Below, piece by piece: positions 35,930 through 46,688 of a stretch of DNA of 64,000 nucleotides. Source of the stretch: Thermothelomyces thermophilus ATCC 42464 (Eukaryota; Ascomycota; Sordariomycetes; Sordariales; Chaetomiaceae); contig NC_016473.1 of NCBI RefSeq assembly GCF_000226095.1, forward strand, positions 992,001-1,056,000. The letters run 5' to 3'. The position numbers were made by a program, and so were the translations under genes. Numbering within the stretch: position 1 is the stretch's first letter; the number at the start of each line of letters is the position of its first letter. The notes under the pieces were generated by a model. The model ran no database searches. It worked only from the letters and a program-made list of their open reading frames with translations, and was not told the DNA's origin.

Positions 35930-38900
35930 TGATGGTGAAGAACTTGGATATTCTCTTTTTACTCTCTCTCTTCTCTTTTTCTTTTCTACATCTTCTTCCT
36001 TGATTCATTTCTTTCTCCTTCTTCCTGCTCCTTTCCCTTTTCTCTTCTACCGTTGCTTGTCCTACAGGTATACTGCTTACCGGTCTAGAGGAGGGGCATG
36101 GGTTACGATGCATGATCACAAAGAAAGATACCTCGTCATGACTTTTTTGTTCCTGCTTGTTGATACCTTTTTTTTATTTATTTTCTTTCTTGGGGAATCA
36201 TCTATTACAGAAGACAGAGGACAAGAGGAGAGAGTGCGTCGTCATTTTCGTTACTATTAGGGGCTGCTTGTAATGATACCACCTTTTTTTGGGACCCTGT
36301 CACTTTTTTTCTTCTCCTTTCCCTTCGAACAGTTGGCCGCGCATCGCGTCGGCGCCGAATGGCAAGACCCAGACATGTGCGAATTGCGAATGCCAGCTGC
36401 CTCCGTCGTTGCAGCGCATATTCGTCAAATTTGACAGGCGACAAGGTCTTCCTGATAAAAGGCGTCAGTGTAACCTCAACACGTCATGATCTTCCCGGAC
36501 CCAATCAACTCTACACTACTGGCTGTCCCTTGCCGATCTTCTTGACGTTTTTTTTTTTTTCACTCCCTTCTGTTTTGAGAAGGGGGAGCGTATGAGAGAG
36601 GCAAACCCTTCCAGTACATAGGTCTCTCGCTGCTCCCCGGCAAGGACGACAATGCGGTGTACGGACTGCCGCCGGGCGCATATAGTGGCCGGTTACACGA
36701 CAGTCCTATCATGTCCTAGAAGGGTGGTTCAGTGTGCGCTTGGGCTTTGTTTGTTTGGAGGAAAGGGGGGGGGGGAGGGGGTGGGTTACAGAAGAGAGCA
36801 AATGTCCTTTCGCCGCTCATATGAATGGGCGAGGCGCTCCCCCCCCCCACAAAAAAAATAAAAAAATCCATGGGGCGCATTCACTGGTCCGCCCTATGCC
36901 AACTACTCGGTAGTGTAGTGTACTACTAGAGTATGCTAAGTTACTCCGAAGGCCTTCCGGAGCAAGGTGGTCAAGCTCTCGTTTAGGTCGGTCAGGTACG
37001 GGATGCTGCGCCTCGACTCGGTCACCGACCTACGCTAGAGTGTACGGATTACTTCGGAACCAACGCTGTCGACCAAGTGCATCATCCTTCCTGAGATCGC
37101 CCACTCAGCGTCGACAGCCCAAGGCACACACTCCACGTCGCAGGGCTACGATTCGAAGTCGAGATCTGATTCTGCAAAACAGATACCGAAGCTGGGAGGC
37201 TCCCGAGGGAAAACGTATGTGTCGATGAAGTGCCGAACTCTATAACTTAGCGACATGTGTGTGTATGTGTGCATATATGTATGTACAGTACACACATGCT
37301 GGTACTATGTACGGACGTACAGAGGTAGGTCTGCATGCTCGGATCCATACGGATACTACCACCCCTTTCCCCTTCAGCTTGCGTTGAGAGGCGACCATGC
37401 AAGGTCCTTTGGTGCCTGGTCGCCCACCGAGATGTCAGCGCGGCAGCAGATCACTCTTGCTCGAACACTCACCAATCACACCCCGGCCTTTTTCCCGGCC
37501 TGGGAATCTCGGCGCTGGCCATTCTCTTGCCCGGCTTCCTCGAGCGACAGAGAATGGGGTGGTTGAGAAGTACTAGGTCAGACAAGACCAATCATCTCGT
37601 CCGAGGATTCAACGCCACTTGTGTACGTGCTCCGTAGCGTACCCAGTCTTCCTATATATATACTCCGTGTACGCATGGATATCTGTGCAAACATACCTAA
37701 CTTACATACATGCATGCAAGTAGATACTATAGTGGACGCTACGGAATCGCTCCGGACACTCCCTTCGCAGATGTCTCGCTTGCGAGATTCCAGTCAGTTT
37801 CATCCTGTCGCGTGGACACCTGGGCCGCAGAAAAAAGCAAAAGACGAGACCCACGCGGGGAGTGAGTGCATGGGGACGGGGGGGAGAAACGGTCCGTTCA
37901 AGTCTTGCCGGGCAAAAGAAACAAACGAGTTGAACCGAAGACAAGGCAACCGAACCTGTCCGCGGCCGAATCTCCGCGGTGTTGGCGCTGTGGCTGAGGT
38001 GTGGGGGGAAGGGGAGGCGCGACTGGGGAAGGAAAGAGAGGGGACCCAGGCGGCAAGCGGCTGCATTCCACACAGCAAGCGCGGGGAATGCGGTGACCAG
38101 ATGAGGAAATGCGGCGTGGCTTTCCGGTTTAGTGGCTTCCTCCCCGTGAGTGCCACATCCCCACCCCCTTGCTTTGGAGTTGGTCAGCAGCCCATCCCCA
38201 TTCATCACCACTTTCCCCACCGAAAATGAAGATTGTGGGCAGAGTTCTGGCCGTATGGAGCAGTTGTTGAAGCCCAAGCTGCGTCCCGCCCGTGGCGCGC
38301 TCACCGAGGTTTCCGGAGAGTTAGCTCTGGGATTGCCGTGCCGAAGACGGCAGCTCCGTTTCTGGTCCGACCATGTCCGTTTGTGTCGACACGATCGATA
38401 CTTGGCCGACGAAGATTGAGTCTACCAGGATACTGCCTACCGCACGAAAGTTAGCATAGACATGTGCTACCAACGTGTGCATAGTAGGTATAACAACCTC
38501 TCACCGTCGTGCAATTGCGCTGCACGGTGTGTAACCCGTACTGTACCTACTACGGACGTTGTATGATACGGCCAAAGTGCTTGGCGGCGGAGACAACACA
38601 GCACTGTTACCAAGCCAACTATCTCGCACATCAACCTGACCATGGTTTGGTTGGAGACTGGTGGGAATGTGGTCATCAACATACACCGTTCAGATATGTT
38701 GCTTTGCATTTGGACAGCCAGGTCCGGATGCTGAACGGATCACGAAGTACCCAATCAACCTTCTCCAAATGGCGTGCTCTTCTACTCGCGATCAAGTTGA
38801 GGCGTACCTGCTTCCCCTTGAATGGGCCTTTCAAGCAGCTTGGGAGGTCTGGTGCCATGCCACGGTCCGTATAAGACATCTCAAGCCGATGTGCGGGGAC

Positions 38901-39863
38901 AAAATTCCCTGTTTGTTCGACAATTTTGGTGAACTCTGGTGTAAGAAAGCGGAAATTGATCGATGACCGTTGCCAACTGAGGACAAAAGGAGAGCTGGCT
39001 GTAAATAAACAATAGGGGCTAGCCAGCCTTACCTTGGGTAAAGCCAGATATCTTCATTCGGTCAGCCTGCAGTACTAATGTTTTCTGTTAGCGCGTCCTG
39101 CTCTGTCCTCGTGTAAAACTGTCGAATGCTCATGATTACACCCCCCCAACCGTGAGGGATTGGAATTGGTGGCAACATCTTTTGAGAACCCCCATGGACA
39201 AAACAGCCCTTCAAAGCTGACAATTTCAGTCTGGAATACGCTCTTTAAGTACACTGACCATCGCCGTACCAAACTGTGGTGCAGTTTCTGGGCTCACCAA
39301 CGTATTGTGTCTGCTGTTGAAGCACAACTTCAATTTATGATGGGCATGATTATGGGCAATTCCATCCCAAATGTGATGTTGAGAGCAGCTGAACTCTAGA
39401 TAATGTATCATTGTTCGTGGGCACTAGTTTACGATGAAGAAGTACTAGCCTGGCCCCATGTTAGAAACTGCTTGTTGGCCGGTCACTACCTGGAAGATAG
39501 GAGCAGAGCCAAATGGGTTTACCCCTTACCCGCAGCTGTTTGCCGCACATCAACCACCAGAAAGCTGGATCTGTAGGTAAGAACGGCTGTGGCCGCAAAG
39601 AAACAGAAGAGTTGAAATGTATGGTACTAGTAGCTCATGTACAGCTGGGAAGGAAGCAATAACGAAAGGTAGCCTGCTTTCCATCCGAAGAATGGGGTAG
39701 CGAAGCTCTGATCGCGCCTTCTCATACAGATGTTCTGAATGACACCTGGACCGGTAGGAACCCTCTCCTAGTAACCAGCACTTTCCTCGACTTTTACAAC
39801 GCCAGCTCAATTCTCCAACAAACTAGCAACCGACGCCCGAAAAGTTCCGCTTCAGCTATCACC
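35930..39863. other. 3.9 kb gene-free region
   Basis: Frames are short and unconvincing on both strands. It includes T-rich stretches (35950-36190, 36540-36560), a G-run near 36766, GTAC-rich patches near 36900, 37260 and 37690, and a TACTCCGTG copy near 37661. No transposon ends are visible. Confidence 0.5.
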
Positions 39864-41663
39864 ATGGTCGAGAACAGCCCATGTCGAAATACTTATCGAG
39901 AAAGCGGGCCATCCGCCGGCCGAGAGCGCATCCTCGACAGGAAAATCGAGAGGCGCCAATTACTAGCGAGTTTTTCGTCAAATCTAGCAAGAAGAGGGCC
40001 AAGGTTTGAAGGAAAGGCATCCGATGGATCAGTGCGATCCATCGTAAGCCTCTTTGAGAAGTCGGCGACCCATTCTGACAGCCCGGCTTCATCCAGACCG
40101 GATTGGGCATGCGGCGCAAGTAACGAGCTTGGTGGCAGAAATGGAAGGAAAGGCCACCGAGTAGTACACAATGACAAAGACCATAATGGCAGAGTGAGCG
40201 GGCAACCACTTACATCGCAGCTTCAGAACGACAGACTCGTCCCGTCAATGTCTCCATCCTCAACAACCGGCTACCAGGTCGAGGACTACTCGTTGACCTT
40301 GCTCAGACACAAATCCTACTTTAACAACAGGTCCCTCGCTCGGTGTCTAGACGAAGAATCCGAGGAAGATACAAGGACCAAAGTACAGCTGGTCAAAAGT
40401 AATAAGGACGGAGACGATAAAGCTATAGTGGAGAGAAAGAAGGATGACCCAGATGAGCATGGCCGGGGAGGGAAGGGCGATAGGATCCTTCTTGCAAGCC
40501 AGAGAAATCACCCCTTTCCCAAGCAGCAACGAGACAACCAGATGAGCGAACTTCTCCCCCGGAAGGAACTCCTGCGCCCAAGACCCCAAGAATTGGCTAA
40601 CCGGAACCTCCTCGAAGTGGACAATTTCTGGAGCCACGTCCGAGCCGAGTTACAGGTTGATGATGAGGAGATATACGGGACCAGACCGGCGAGAACGAGG
40701 CGCCAAGATTACGAGGCGAGACCTAGAGATGGATACGAGAGCTGGACCTTCAAGCAGTCATCGACTCCCGATGCCAGTCCGCCAGCGTCTCGGCAGTCAA
40801 AACCGGACATCGTACACCCCTTTTTGCCTGCACCCACCCGGCCACCGCCCCCAGTACCGGTAGCAGCTCGTGAACGGTCTCTCTCCGCTGTATCTCGGTG
40901 GAAGCCACACTCCGCAACGCATTTGTCGGAGCCCTTCCCCGACCTGGCGAGTGATTATCCCGTCATCTGGGACGAGCCGTCCCCGACCCCCTTCAGGGAG
41001 AGCGCATCTGCTCCGGAATCTGCCGACATTGCCAGTCTCTCGTTCGACCCATACCCGGAACCAGAGCTGCCCCTGCTCGAAGCCGGACGGGATTCCTCGG
41101 TGTCATTAACGGAACCCAGCCATTCCCGTTATCCTAGCAGCGGTAGCGGTCCATGGACCCGACCGCCAACATGGCGGTTGCCATCCTCTCTGTACTCTTC
41201 CTCCCCTCCATCGGTTCCCCCTCTTCCGAGCCAGTCACCACTCCCAACCCAACCAAGAAGCCATCGCCGTCATCCTGCGAACCATAGCAGGAACCGACAT
41301 CACCACCAGCCTCACTCCTCCAAAACATCAGCCTGCACTTCTTTCTCTGTCTCCACCACCTACAGCATCAATGCCACAGACAGCAGCGACTGCGGGAGGA
41401 ACACGTACAGCAGCAGACAAACGGCCCAAACCTCTACCAGCTCGACAGCCACGCGCTCCACCCGGGTCGATTCGGGCGCAGCCTTGTCATCTTCGTGGTC
41501 ATCACTTGTCTACGGGCCGCACCCGCCCCTGCGGCGGCTGACAACCGAAGAGAAGCTTTCCGAGATTGACGCTTTCTTGGGGCAAGACGCGGAGCCGGAA
41601 CCGGAACGAGAATGGCTATGTCACGATCAGGGCCAGAATCAGACTGATGGAGGCTGGATATGA
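39864..41663 (+). CDS. hypothetical Ser/Pro/Arg-rich protein
   Basis: A 599-residue uninterrupted frame with a good start context (ACCATGG). I do not recognise a domain. The N-terminal 100 residues are basic with a short motif VRSIVSLFEK at about 57-66, a pattern that recurs in otherwise disordered fungal proteins. A charged middle region carries a WSHVRAELQVDDEE helix-like segment near 255. A Pro/Ser/His-rich stretch is at about 430-500, and the C-terminus has a predicted helix (TTEEKLSEIDAFLG). No signal peptide or membrane segment is seen. It is coding by length and by amino-acid composition; the two short ordered segments at the ends are the likeliest conserved parts. An intron within the frame is possible but not needed. 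Confidence 0.7.
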   Translation: MVENSPCRNTYRESGPSAGRERILDRKIERRQLLASFSSNLARRGPRFEGKASDGSVRSIVSLFEKSATHSDSPASSRPDWACGASNELGGRNGRKGHRVVHNDKDHNGRVSGQPLTSQLQNDRLVPSMSPSSTTGYQVEDYSLTLLRHKSYFNNRSLARCLDEESEEDTRTKVQLVKSNKDGDDKAIVERKKDDPDEHGRGGKGDRILLASQRNHPFPKQQRDNQMSELLPRKELLRPRPQELANRNLLEVDNFWSHVRAELQVDDEEIYGTRPARTRRQDYEARPRDGYESWTFKQSSTPDASPPASRQSKPDIVHPFLPAPTRPPPPVPVAARERSLSAVSRWKPHSATHLSEPFPDLASDYPVIWDEPSPTPFRESASAPESADIASLSFDPYPEPELPLLEAGRDSSVSLTEPSHSRYPSSGSGPWTRPPTWRLPSSLYSSSPPSVPPLPSQSPLPTQPRSHRRHPANHSRNRHHHQPHSSKTSACTSFSVSTTYSINATDSSDCGRNTYSSRQTAQTSTSSTATRSTRVDSGAALSSSWSSLVYGPHPPLRRLTTEEKLSEIDAFLGQDAEPEPEREWLCHDQGQNQTDGGWI

Positions 41664-42065
41664 TCTGATTGAGTATGTTGGCGAAGAGAGAGAACGTGGA
41701 CGTAGGCACCTCGGCTAGCAGTGGAAGATGAAGGAACACTTGACTAGATCCGGGGGAAATAACCTTGCAGCGATGCAGGACGTGAAAGTAAGAGTCTTTA
41801 CAGCCTCGGAGTGGTTGGGGATTTAAGAGGAAAAGCCCGAGATATGCCGTTCTTTCAGCCGGGGCTTCAGAGGACGACACGGTGGCAAGTCGCAAAGATG
41901 AGGACAACGATGATGGATAGCGTAATATATATATATATACATATATAAAGTACAAGGAAAATAGTACACATCATTTTGCGGTATTTACTCCTTGTGAGGC
42001 GGCGCGTCCGTCCTCTCTTCTTTCACCGCCTCCACTTGTAATGTGCGTCTGTTTGTTCCCTCCGG
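41664..42065. other. convergent intergenic region with TA microsatellite
   Basis: Lies between the hypothetical gene and the PPR gene, which face each other. A TA-rich tract sits at 41923-41948; otherwise it holds only presumed 3' untranslated sequence. Confidence 0.6.
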
Positions 42066-45000
42066 TCACTCTCTAGCCTGCTGTTCGGAAGGACGTGGTT
42101 CACCTGCCGCTTCCAACTCTGCTTCCTCCCGAGTCGCCGGTGCCTCATCCGGCGGCGGCGGCGGTGTCGGTGTCCCTGTTCCATCCGACGCCGTCTCCGC
42201 CTCGGCTCTCTCGAGGCCTACGCTCAGACCGAGCGGCCTCCGCGCGTAAGAATCCCAGCGCGGCGGGTACTTCCCCTTCTCTGTCTGCACCCTCCTGACC
42301 GTCGGTTGTTGGTCCTCCTTGATGCTCTCCTTGATCTCCCGCAGCTCGTTGTGCGTCCGCATGAAGACCAGCTCGTCGTACATGCGCAGGTACGAGTCCA
42401 CGGCCGCGTCCGACACGCCGGCACCGTCGGCCTCGGCGGTCGACGACGCCTGCTCCTCCTGGGCCTGCTCCTCCTCCCCGGCGCCGCCCTCGGCCAGTGG
42501 CAGCGGCGGCGGCGGCCTGGCCCGCGCCGCCCACTCCTCCTCTTGCACGCGGGACCGCGTCTCGCGGGCCTCCCGCTTGGCCTTCTCCAGCGCCGTCTCG
42601 GCCTGCCGGCGCTCCTGCTGCATCTTGGCCTCCAGCTCCGCCCGCTCCTTGGCGAGCCTCTGCCTGAACTTGTCGATGCGCTTGCCCAGCCGCAGCGGGA
42701 CCTTCTCGCCGCCGCGGCTGCTGCTGCTGCTGCCCTGCTTCTTGACGAGCGGCCGCGGCGGCCACAGGCTCCGGCCCGGCTCCGGCACCACGGCGGCCTC
42801 CTCGACCTCGGCCCAGCGCTCGCCCTCGCGCGCGGCGGCGCGCTCCTCGAGGTGAGTGAGCGCCCGCTCGGGCCGGTGCAGCTTGCCGACGGCCGTGACG
42901 GTGTAGCGGTCCGGGTGGTAGCGGGCGGCGTCGAGCCGGTCGACCACGGCCACGACGCCGCGCTCGTTCCCGCGCTTGGCGTGCCCCGTCAGGAGGGTGT
43001 TCCACGTCACCCGGTTGGGCTCCACGCCGTGGCGGCGCATGGCCTGGATGAGGCGCTCGACCTCGCGCAGGTTCCGCTGCTTGGAGAAGGCGAGCAGGAG
43101 GATGGACCAGGTGTAGACGCTGGGTGGCGGATGATGGAAGGCGGGGAGGCTAGATTCTTCTTCTTCGGTGGCGGCGGCGGCGGCGGCGGCGGAGGTGGTG
43201 GTGACGGTGGTGGCTGTGCTGGTGGTCGCCTTGTCTGTCTGCTGCTCCACTGCCTCTGGACCGGCGCCTGGCCCGCTGGTTGTTGTTGGTGGTGGTGCAG
43301 GGGGGGGCGTGGGGTCGGATTCGGCTGGCCGAGCTTTGAGGGCGGCGGCAGAGGCGGCGGCATCCCTGAGCATATCGTTGACGATGTCGATGCCGACGCG
43401 CAGCATGCCGGGGTTGTCTGTCAGGGACTTGAGCACGACGTCGTACGGGAGCGTACTGTGGCTCGCAAGGCCGATGGCGATCGGGTCTCGACTCTTCAGC
43501 AACTTGCGGAAGTGCGAGTAGAACGAGAGGACCGGTTGCGGGGTGGAAAAGCTCTTGATGTAGCCCAGCAGCATGATGCCCAGGGTATCGACGCCAGGCT
43601 CTACGAGCTCCTCCGGCGAGGACACGGGTAGTTGGTCGACGAGGACTGCTAACTTTTGTTTCCAATTCAGCTCAAGCTGACGACTCGGGTCGTCGTCCTG
43701 CGCGAGGATCTCCTGCAGATCGGTCTGCACAAGTCCTTGCAAGGGCTCGAGCCTGAAGAACTTGGCATAGACTCGGAGCATGGAGGAGAAAGCAGGGATG
43801 GCGATCGGCTGACCGTGCATGACTGGTCGGGAGGTGGCTTCTTCCGCCGCAGCCAAAAGGATGGTGTGGATTATGTCGTTCCAGAAGTAGGGTATCCGGA
43901 AGGTATCAGGTGTCGCCTCCTCGACGACCCGGACAGTCGAGTCAAGGCTGATGGCGAGTTTGGCTCCATTCAGGAGGATCGAGAAGACGTGCGGATCCGG
44001 CGTTGTCCCGTGGCTGCGCATGACATCGTAGATCTTCCAGGCCGTGCCCAGCTGGTTGGTTAAGCACAGGGAACGGATCATGGCCGTGTAAGTCACCACG
44101 TTTGGGGAGAGGCCGAGGCCCACCACGCGCTCGAATGCTTCGGCCAGCAACTGCACCTCTACGGGTGACTCGCGGCCGTCTTTCCAGCTCTGGGGCAGTG
44201 TGAAGAGTTCCGTGGCCAAGGCGGCGCAACGGCGATCGTTGACGTCCACGTGGGGGTCCTTTAAAACCTCCTCGAAGACGCGGAGCGCGGCGAGCTTGTA
44301 TTTGGAGCCCCGCGTAAGACAGCCTGCGATCTTGAGCTTGGTGTTATAGTGGATGTAGTGGTTGTACCGCCGGAGCGCCGAATATATCTCGGCTGCCGTG
44401 TCTGGTTCACAGACAGAGAGCGTCTGACCCAGGGCCCACTGATGGAACTGGTAATGATTAGGGGGACTGTTCCGGAGGAGGTGAAGAAGCAGTCCGGGAA
44501 GCCGGGCTTGTTGGTGTCTCCGACCGTCGTCCGGCAGCGTCGAAGACCACCTGTTGAGGAAGGCGAAGACGTCCGCCACGGCCCAGCCTGGCGTGGTTGA
44601 CGGCTCGACGGTGGCCTCTAGCACCAACGCGGCGCTCTCCGGTCGGAAGTCTACGACGGCTTTCATCAAGTACAACCAGTCCTGTTCCCGTTTCTCAGGC
44701 GCGATCGCGAGCCAGGACGACCTCATCTCCTCGACAGTCTTCAACGCCAGGAGCCCTTCGTACGTCTTCAGGATCCCCCTTGTGGATTTCGAGGCGCGCG
44801 GGGCCTCCGTGGCGGAACCGTCCAGACGCTGGAAGGCGGCTCTCATGTGGTTGTCCCAGACTCGGAACTGACCGACGAGGGAGTCGAAATTCTTGCCCGT
44901 GGTCTTGTGCCTGACAACCAGCCATGGTAGGTGGTACCGGAAACGGACCTCGGCGCTGGGGAACCTCCAATGCGTTTCGCCGCCCGAGTCTATGTCGTCT

Positions 45001-45314
45001 CCAAGTCCTTCCCGACGTTTAGTCCGCCGTCGGCGCCGGGTCGGCGATGGAGCGGTTTCGGAGTCGGGCGAGGGCCCGTCGCGGGTTATTATTTTCTGGC
45101 GGGGAAGATCCAGCAGCTCGTTGTGCGCCGCATGATCTGGGTTGGTTGTTGCCGACTCGGTCGTCACAGCAGCATCGCCGGGCGGGACCTGGTGAATGGT
45201 TATGGTTCTTGCGTGCTGCGGGTGTATTACAACCCGTTTTGCTTCGAGGGGCCATGGTATACGCCGTGGGTATGCAGCGCACGCCCGGCAGATCTGCCCG
45301 GCACGGCGTATCAT
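42066..45314 (-). CDS. mitochondrial pentatricopeptide-repeat protein
   Basis: A 1082-residue single-exon frame. The first 40 residues are Arg/Ala-rich with few acids, as in a mitochondrial presequence. PPR units are clear at about 406-440 (VVTYTAMIRSLCLTNQLGTA) and 733-802 (VYTWSILLLAFSKQRNLREV, then VTWNTLLTGHAKRGNERGVV), with degenerate helical repeats between about 190 and 620. A Pro/Thr/Ala-rich insert separates the two PPR groups (about 660-720). A basic coiled coil lies at about 877-930 (KFRQRLAKERAELEAKMQQE) and a disordered acidic tail ends the protein. PPR proteins of this type bind mitochondrial mRNAs and affect their stability or translation; the Neurospora CYA-5/yeast Pet309 relatives are a possible match, but I cannot assign it. 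It is divergent from the cwf18 gene with a 450-bp gap. Confidence 0.88.
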   Translation of the reverse strand: MIRRAGQICRACAAYPRRIPWPLEAKRVVIHPQHARTITIHQVPPGDAAVTTESATTNPDHAAHNELLDLPRQKIITRDGPSPDSETAPSPTRRRRRTKRREGLGDDIDSGGETHWRFPSAEVRFRYHLPWLVVRHKTTGKNFDSLVGQFRVWDNHMRAAFQRLDGSATEAPRASKSTRGILKTYEGLLALKTVEEMRSSWLAIAPEKREQDWLYLMKAVVDFRPESAALVLEATVEPSTTPGWAVADVFAFLNRWSSTLPDDGRRHQQARLPGLLLHLLRNSPPNHYQFHQWALGQTLSVCEPDTAAEIYSALRRYNHYIHYNTKLKIAGCLTRGSKYKLAALRVFEEVLKDPHVDVNDRRCAALATELFTLPQSWKDGRESPVEVQLLAEAFERVVGLGLSPNVVTYTAMIRSLCLTNQLGTAWKIYDVMRSHGTTPDPHVFSILLNGAKLAISLDSTVRVVEEATPDTFRIPYFWNDIIHTILLAAAEEATSRPVMHGQPIAIPAFSSMLRVYAKFFRLEPLQGLVQTDLQEILAQDDDPSRQLELNWKQKLAVLVDQLPVSSPEELVEPGVDTLGIMLLGYIKSFSTPQPVLSFYSHFRKLLKSRDPIAIGLASHSTLPYDVVLKSLTDNPGMLRVGIDIVNDMLRDAAASAAALKARPAESDPTPPPAPPPTTTSGPGAGPEAVEQQTDKATTSTATTVTTTSAAAAAAATEEEESSLPAFHHPPPSVYTWSILLLAFSKQRNLREVERLIQAMRRHGVEPNRVTWNTLLTGHAKRGNERGVVAVVDRLDAARYHPDRYTVTAVGKLHRPERALTHLEERAAAREGERWAEVEEAAVVPEPGRSLWPPRPLVKKQGSSSSSRGGEKVPLRLGKRIDKFRQRLAKERAELEAKMQQERRQAETALEKAKREARETRSRVQEEEWAARARPPPPLPLAEGGAGEEEQAQEEQASSTAEADGAGVSDAAVDSYLRMYDELVFMRTHNELREIKESIKEDQQPTVRRVQTEKGKYPPRWDSYARRPLGLSVGLERAEAETASDGTGTPTPPPPPDEAPATREEAELEAAGEPRPSEQQARE

Positions 45315-45764
45315 TGCGGCCCGACACCGCTAGCCCTTGAAGCGGCCAGTGTGCTCGGTGGGCTGGGCGGGATCGTGTCCGTTGCGCGGTTGACGAATCG
45401 ACCCGAAAAATGCGATGGCGAGGCGAGATCGAAGCATGAACGGATCGGATCCATTCCGATCATGGAAATAATTTCTGGACTTGGCGCGTAATTTACATAC
45501 ACCAATACGCGGTTGCTGAACCGGCAGACAGTTACTAACCAGAAAGTGTAACTTTCCACGCTAGCCTTTCTCCATCGCCCCACTGTAGGCTAAACAAGGC
45601 GAGAAGGTCTGTAGTGTAACTACTTGTCTCTGGAATTGGCTTGTGCTTCTGCCCTCGAACAACAACAAACCTCGCTTTAGGAACCTTTGTATCAGATTCC
45701 TAAAACACTCCAGCCAGACGGCCAAGGAGACCAGCAACACAAATCAACACATCCAGAACCAAAA
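45315..45764. promoter_or_regulatory. divergent promoter region, PPR gene and cwf18
   Basis: 450 bp between two start codons on opposite strands. No clear TATA box is seen. An A/C-rich stretch precedes the cwf18 ATG. Confidence 0.5.
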
Positions 45765-46508
45765 ATGTCTTCACACGCGAGTTTGAGCGCAGCCGCCGAC
45801 GACCGCAAAGCGCGCCTTGCCAAGCTCAAGTCATTGAAGCGCAAGCAACCAACGGGAGCAGACGCCGACGACGCGGACAAGGCCGCCGCCGCTCCCCACG
45901 ATGACAGCGCCACCGACCAGGCCGTTCCCTCCTCCTCCTCCTCCTCCTCCTCCCACTCCTCCTCCCACGCACCGCCGACCAAGGACGTGGCTCGCATGCA
46001 CCTCTCGGGCCGCAACTACGACTTCGAGACCAAGGGCCCCAAGCTCGGCTTCGAGGCGCCCCTCACCCTGGCGCTCGAGCAGCCGACGCTCGAGCAGAAG
46101 GCCCAGGACCTCGAGGAGGAGTCGAAGCGGCAGGCGGCCCTCGACGCGCAGAACGACAAGGGCATCGACCTGTTCAAGCTGCAGCCCAAGAAGCCCAACT
46201 GGGACCTGAAGAGGGAGCTGAACGCGCGCATGGAGGTGCTCAACGTCCGGACCGAGAACGCCATCGCGCGCCTGGTGCGGGAGAGGCTGGCGGAGAAGAA
46301 GGCCGCCTCGGGTGCCGCGCGTGCCGCCGGCGCCGCGGGGAGTAGGGCCGGTGGTGGGGAGCAGCAGCAGCAGCAGGGGGATGCCGAGGCGGAAGGGATG
46401 CTGGACGGGGCGGCAATCGTGGAGGGCATGAGGCAGCGGGAGCGGGAGGAGGAGGAGGAGAACCGGAGGGAGAGGGAGGCGGAGGCGGAAGAGTTTGGGA
46501 TGGCTTGA
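45765..46508 (+). CDS. cwf18: spliceosome-associated Cwf18/CCDC12 protein
   Basis: Small component of the Prp19/Cdc5-associated spliceosome (human CCDC12, fission yeast Cwf18). 247 residues, one exon. The N-terminus has the family helix (DDRKARLAKLKSLKRKQ), then a Ser-rich linker, then the core: SGRNYDFETKGPKLGFEAP and LFKLQPKKPNWDLKRELN, followed by a long helix (LNVRTENAIARLVRERLAEK). The family core is intact. The C-terminal extension is Gln- and Glu/Arg-rich and is longer than in the human protein. The frame is open further upstream to 45687, but the ATG at 45765 is chosen because the family starts just before the KARLAKLK helix and the context is AAAAATGTC. It converges with the zinc-knuckle gene, with only 180 bp between stop codons. 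Confidence 0.9.
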   Translation: MSSHASLSAAADDRKARLAKLKSLKRKQPTGADADDADKAAAAPHDDSATDQAVPSSSSSSSSHSSSHAPPTKDVARMHLSGRNYDFETKGPKLGFEAPLTLALEQPTLEQKAQDLEEESKRQAALDAQNDKGIDLFKLQPKKPNWDLKRELNARMEVLNVRTENAIARLVRERLAEKKAASGAARAAGAAGSRAGGGEQQQQQGDAEAEGMLDGAAIVEGMRQREREEEEENRREREAEAEEFGMA

Positions 46509-46688
46509 AGAGGGTCAAAGGGGTCTTCTGATATGATGGGGCACATCGCATGGACCGGGGGCGTTTTGTTCATATGAGGCTGCTTTTCGTCCGGTTGGCT
46601 TCGTTTCTTATTCCCGCATGGCTGGAGAGCTACATGGTCCCGATCCCGAACCCCAATGGTATGGCACTTGACACCCGCAATTCCTATC

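Noticed and set aside
42306-43631. 441-residue plus-strand frame
   Set aside because: Lies antisense to the GC-rich C-terminal half of the PPR gene; composition is a Leu/Gly/Arg shadow with no domain.
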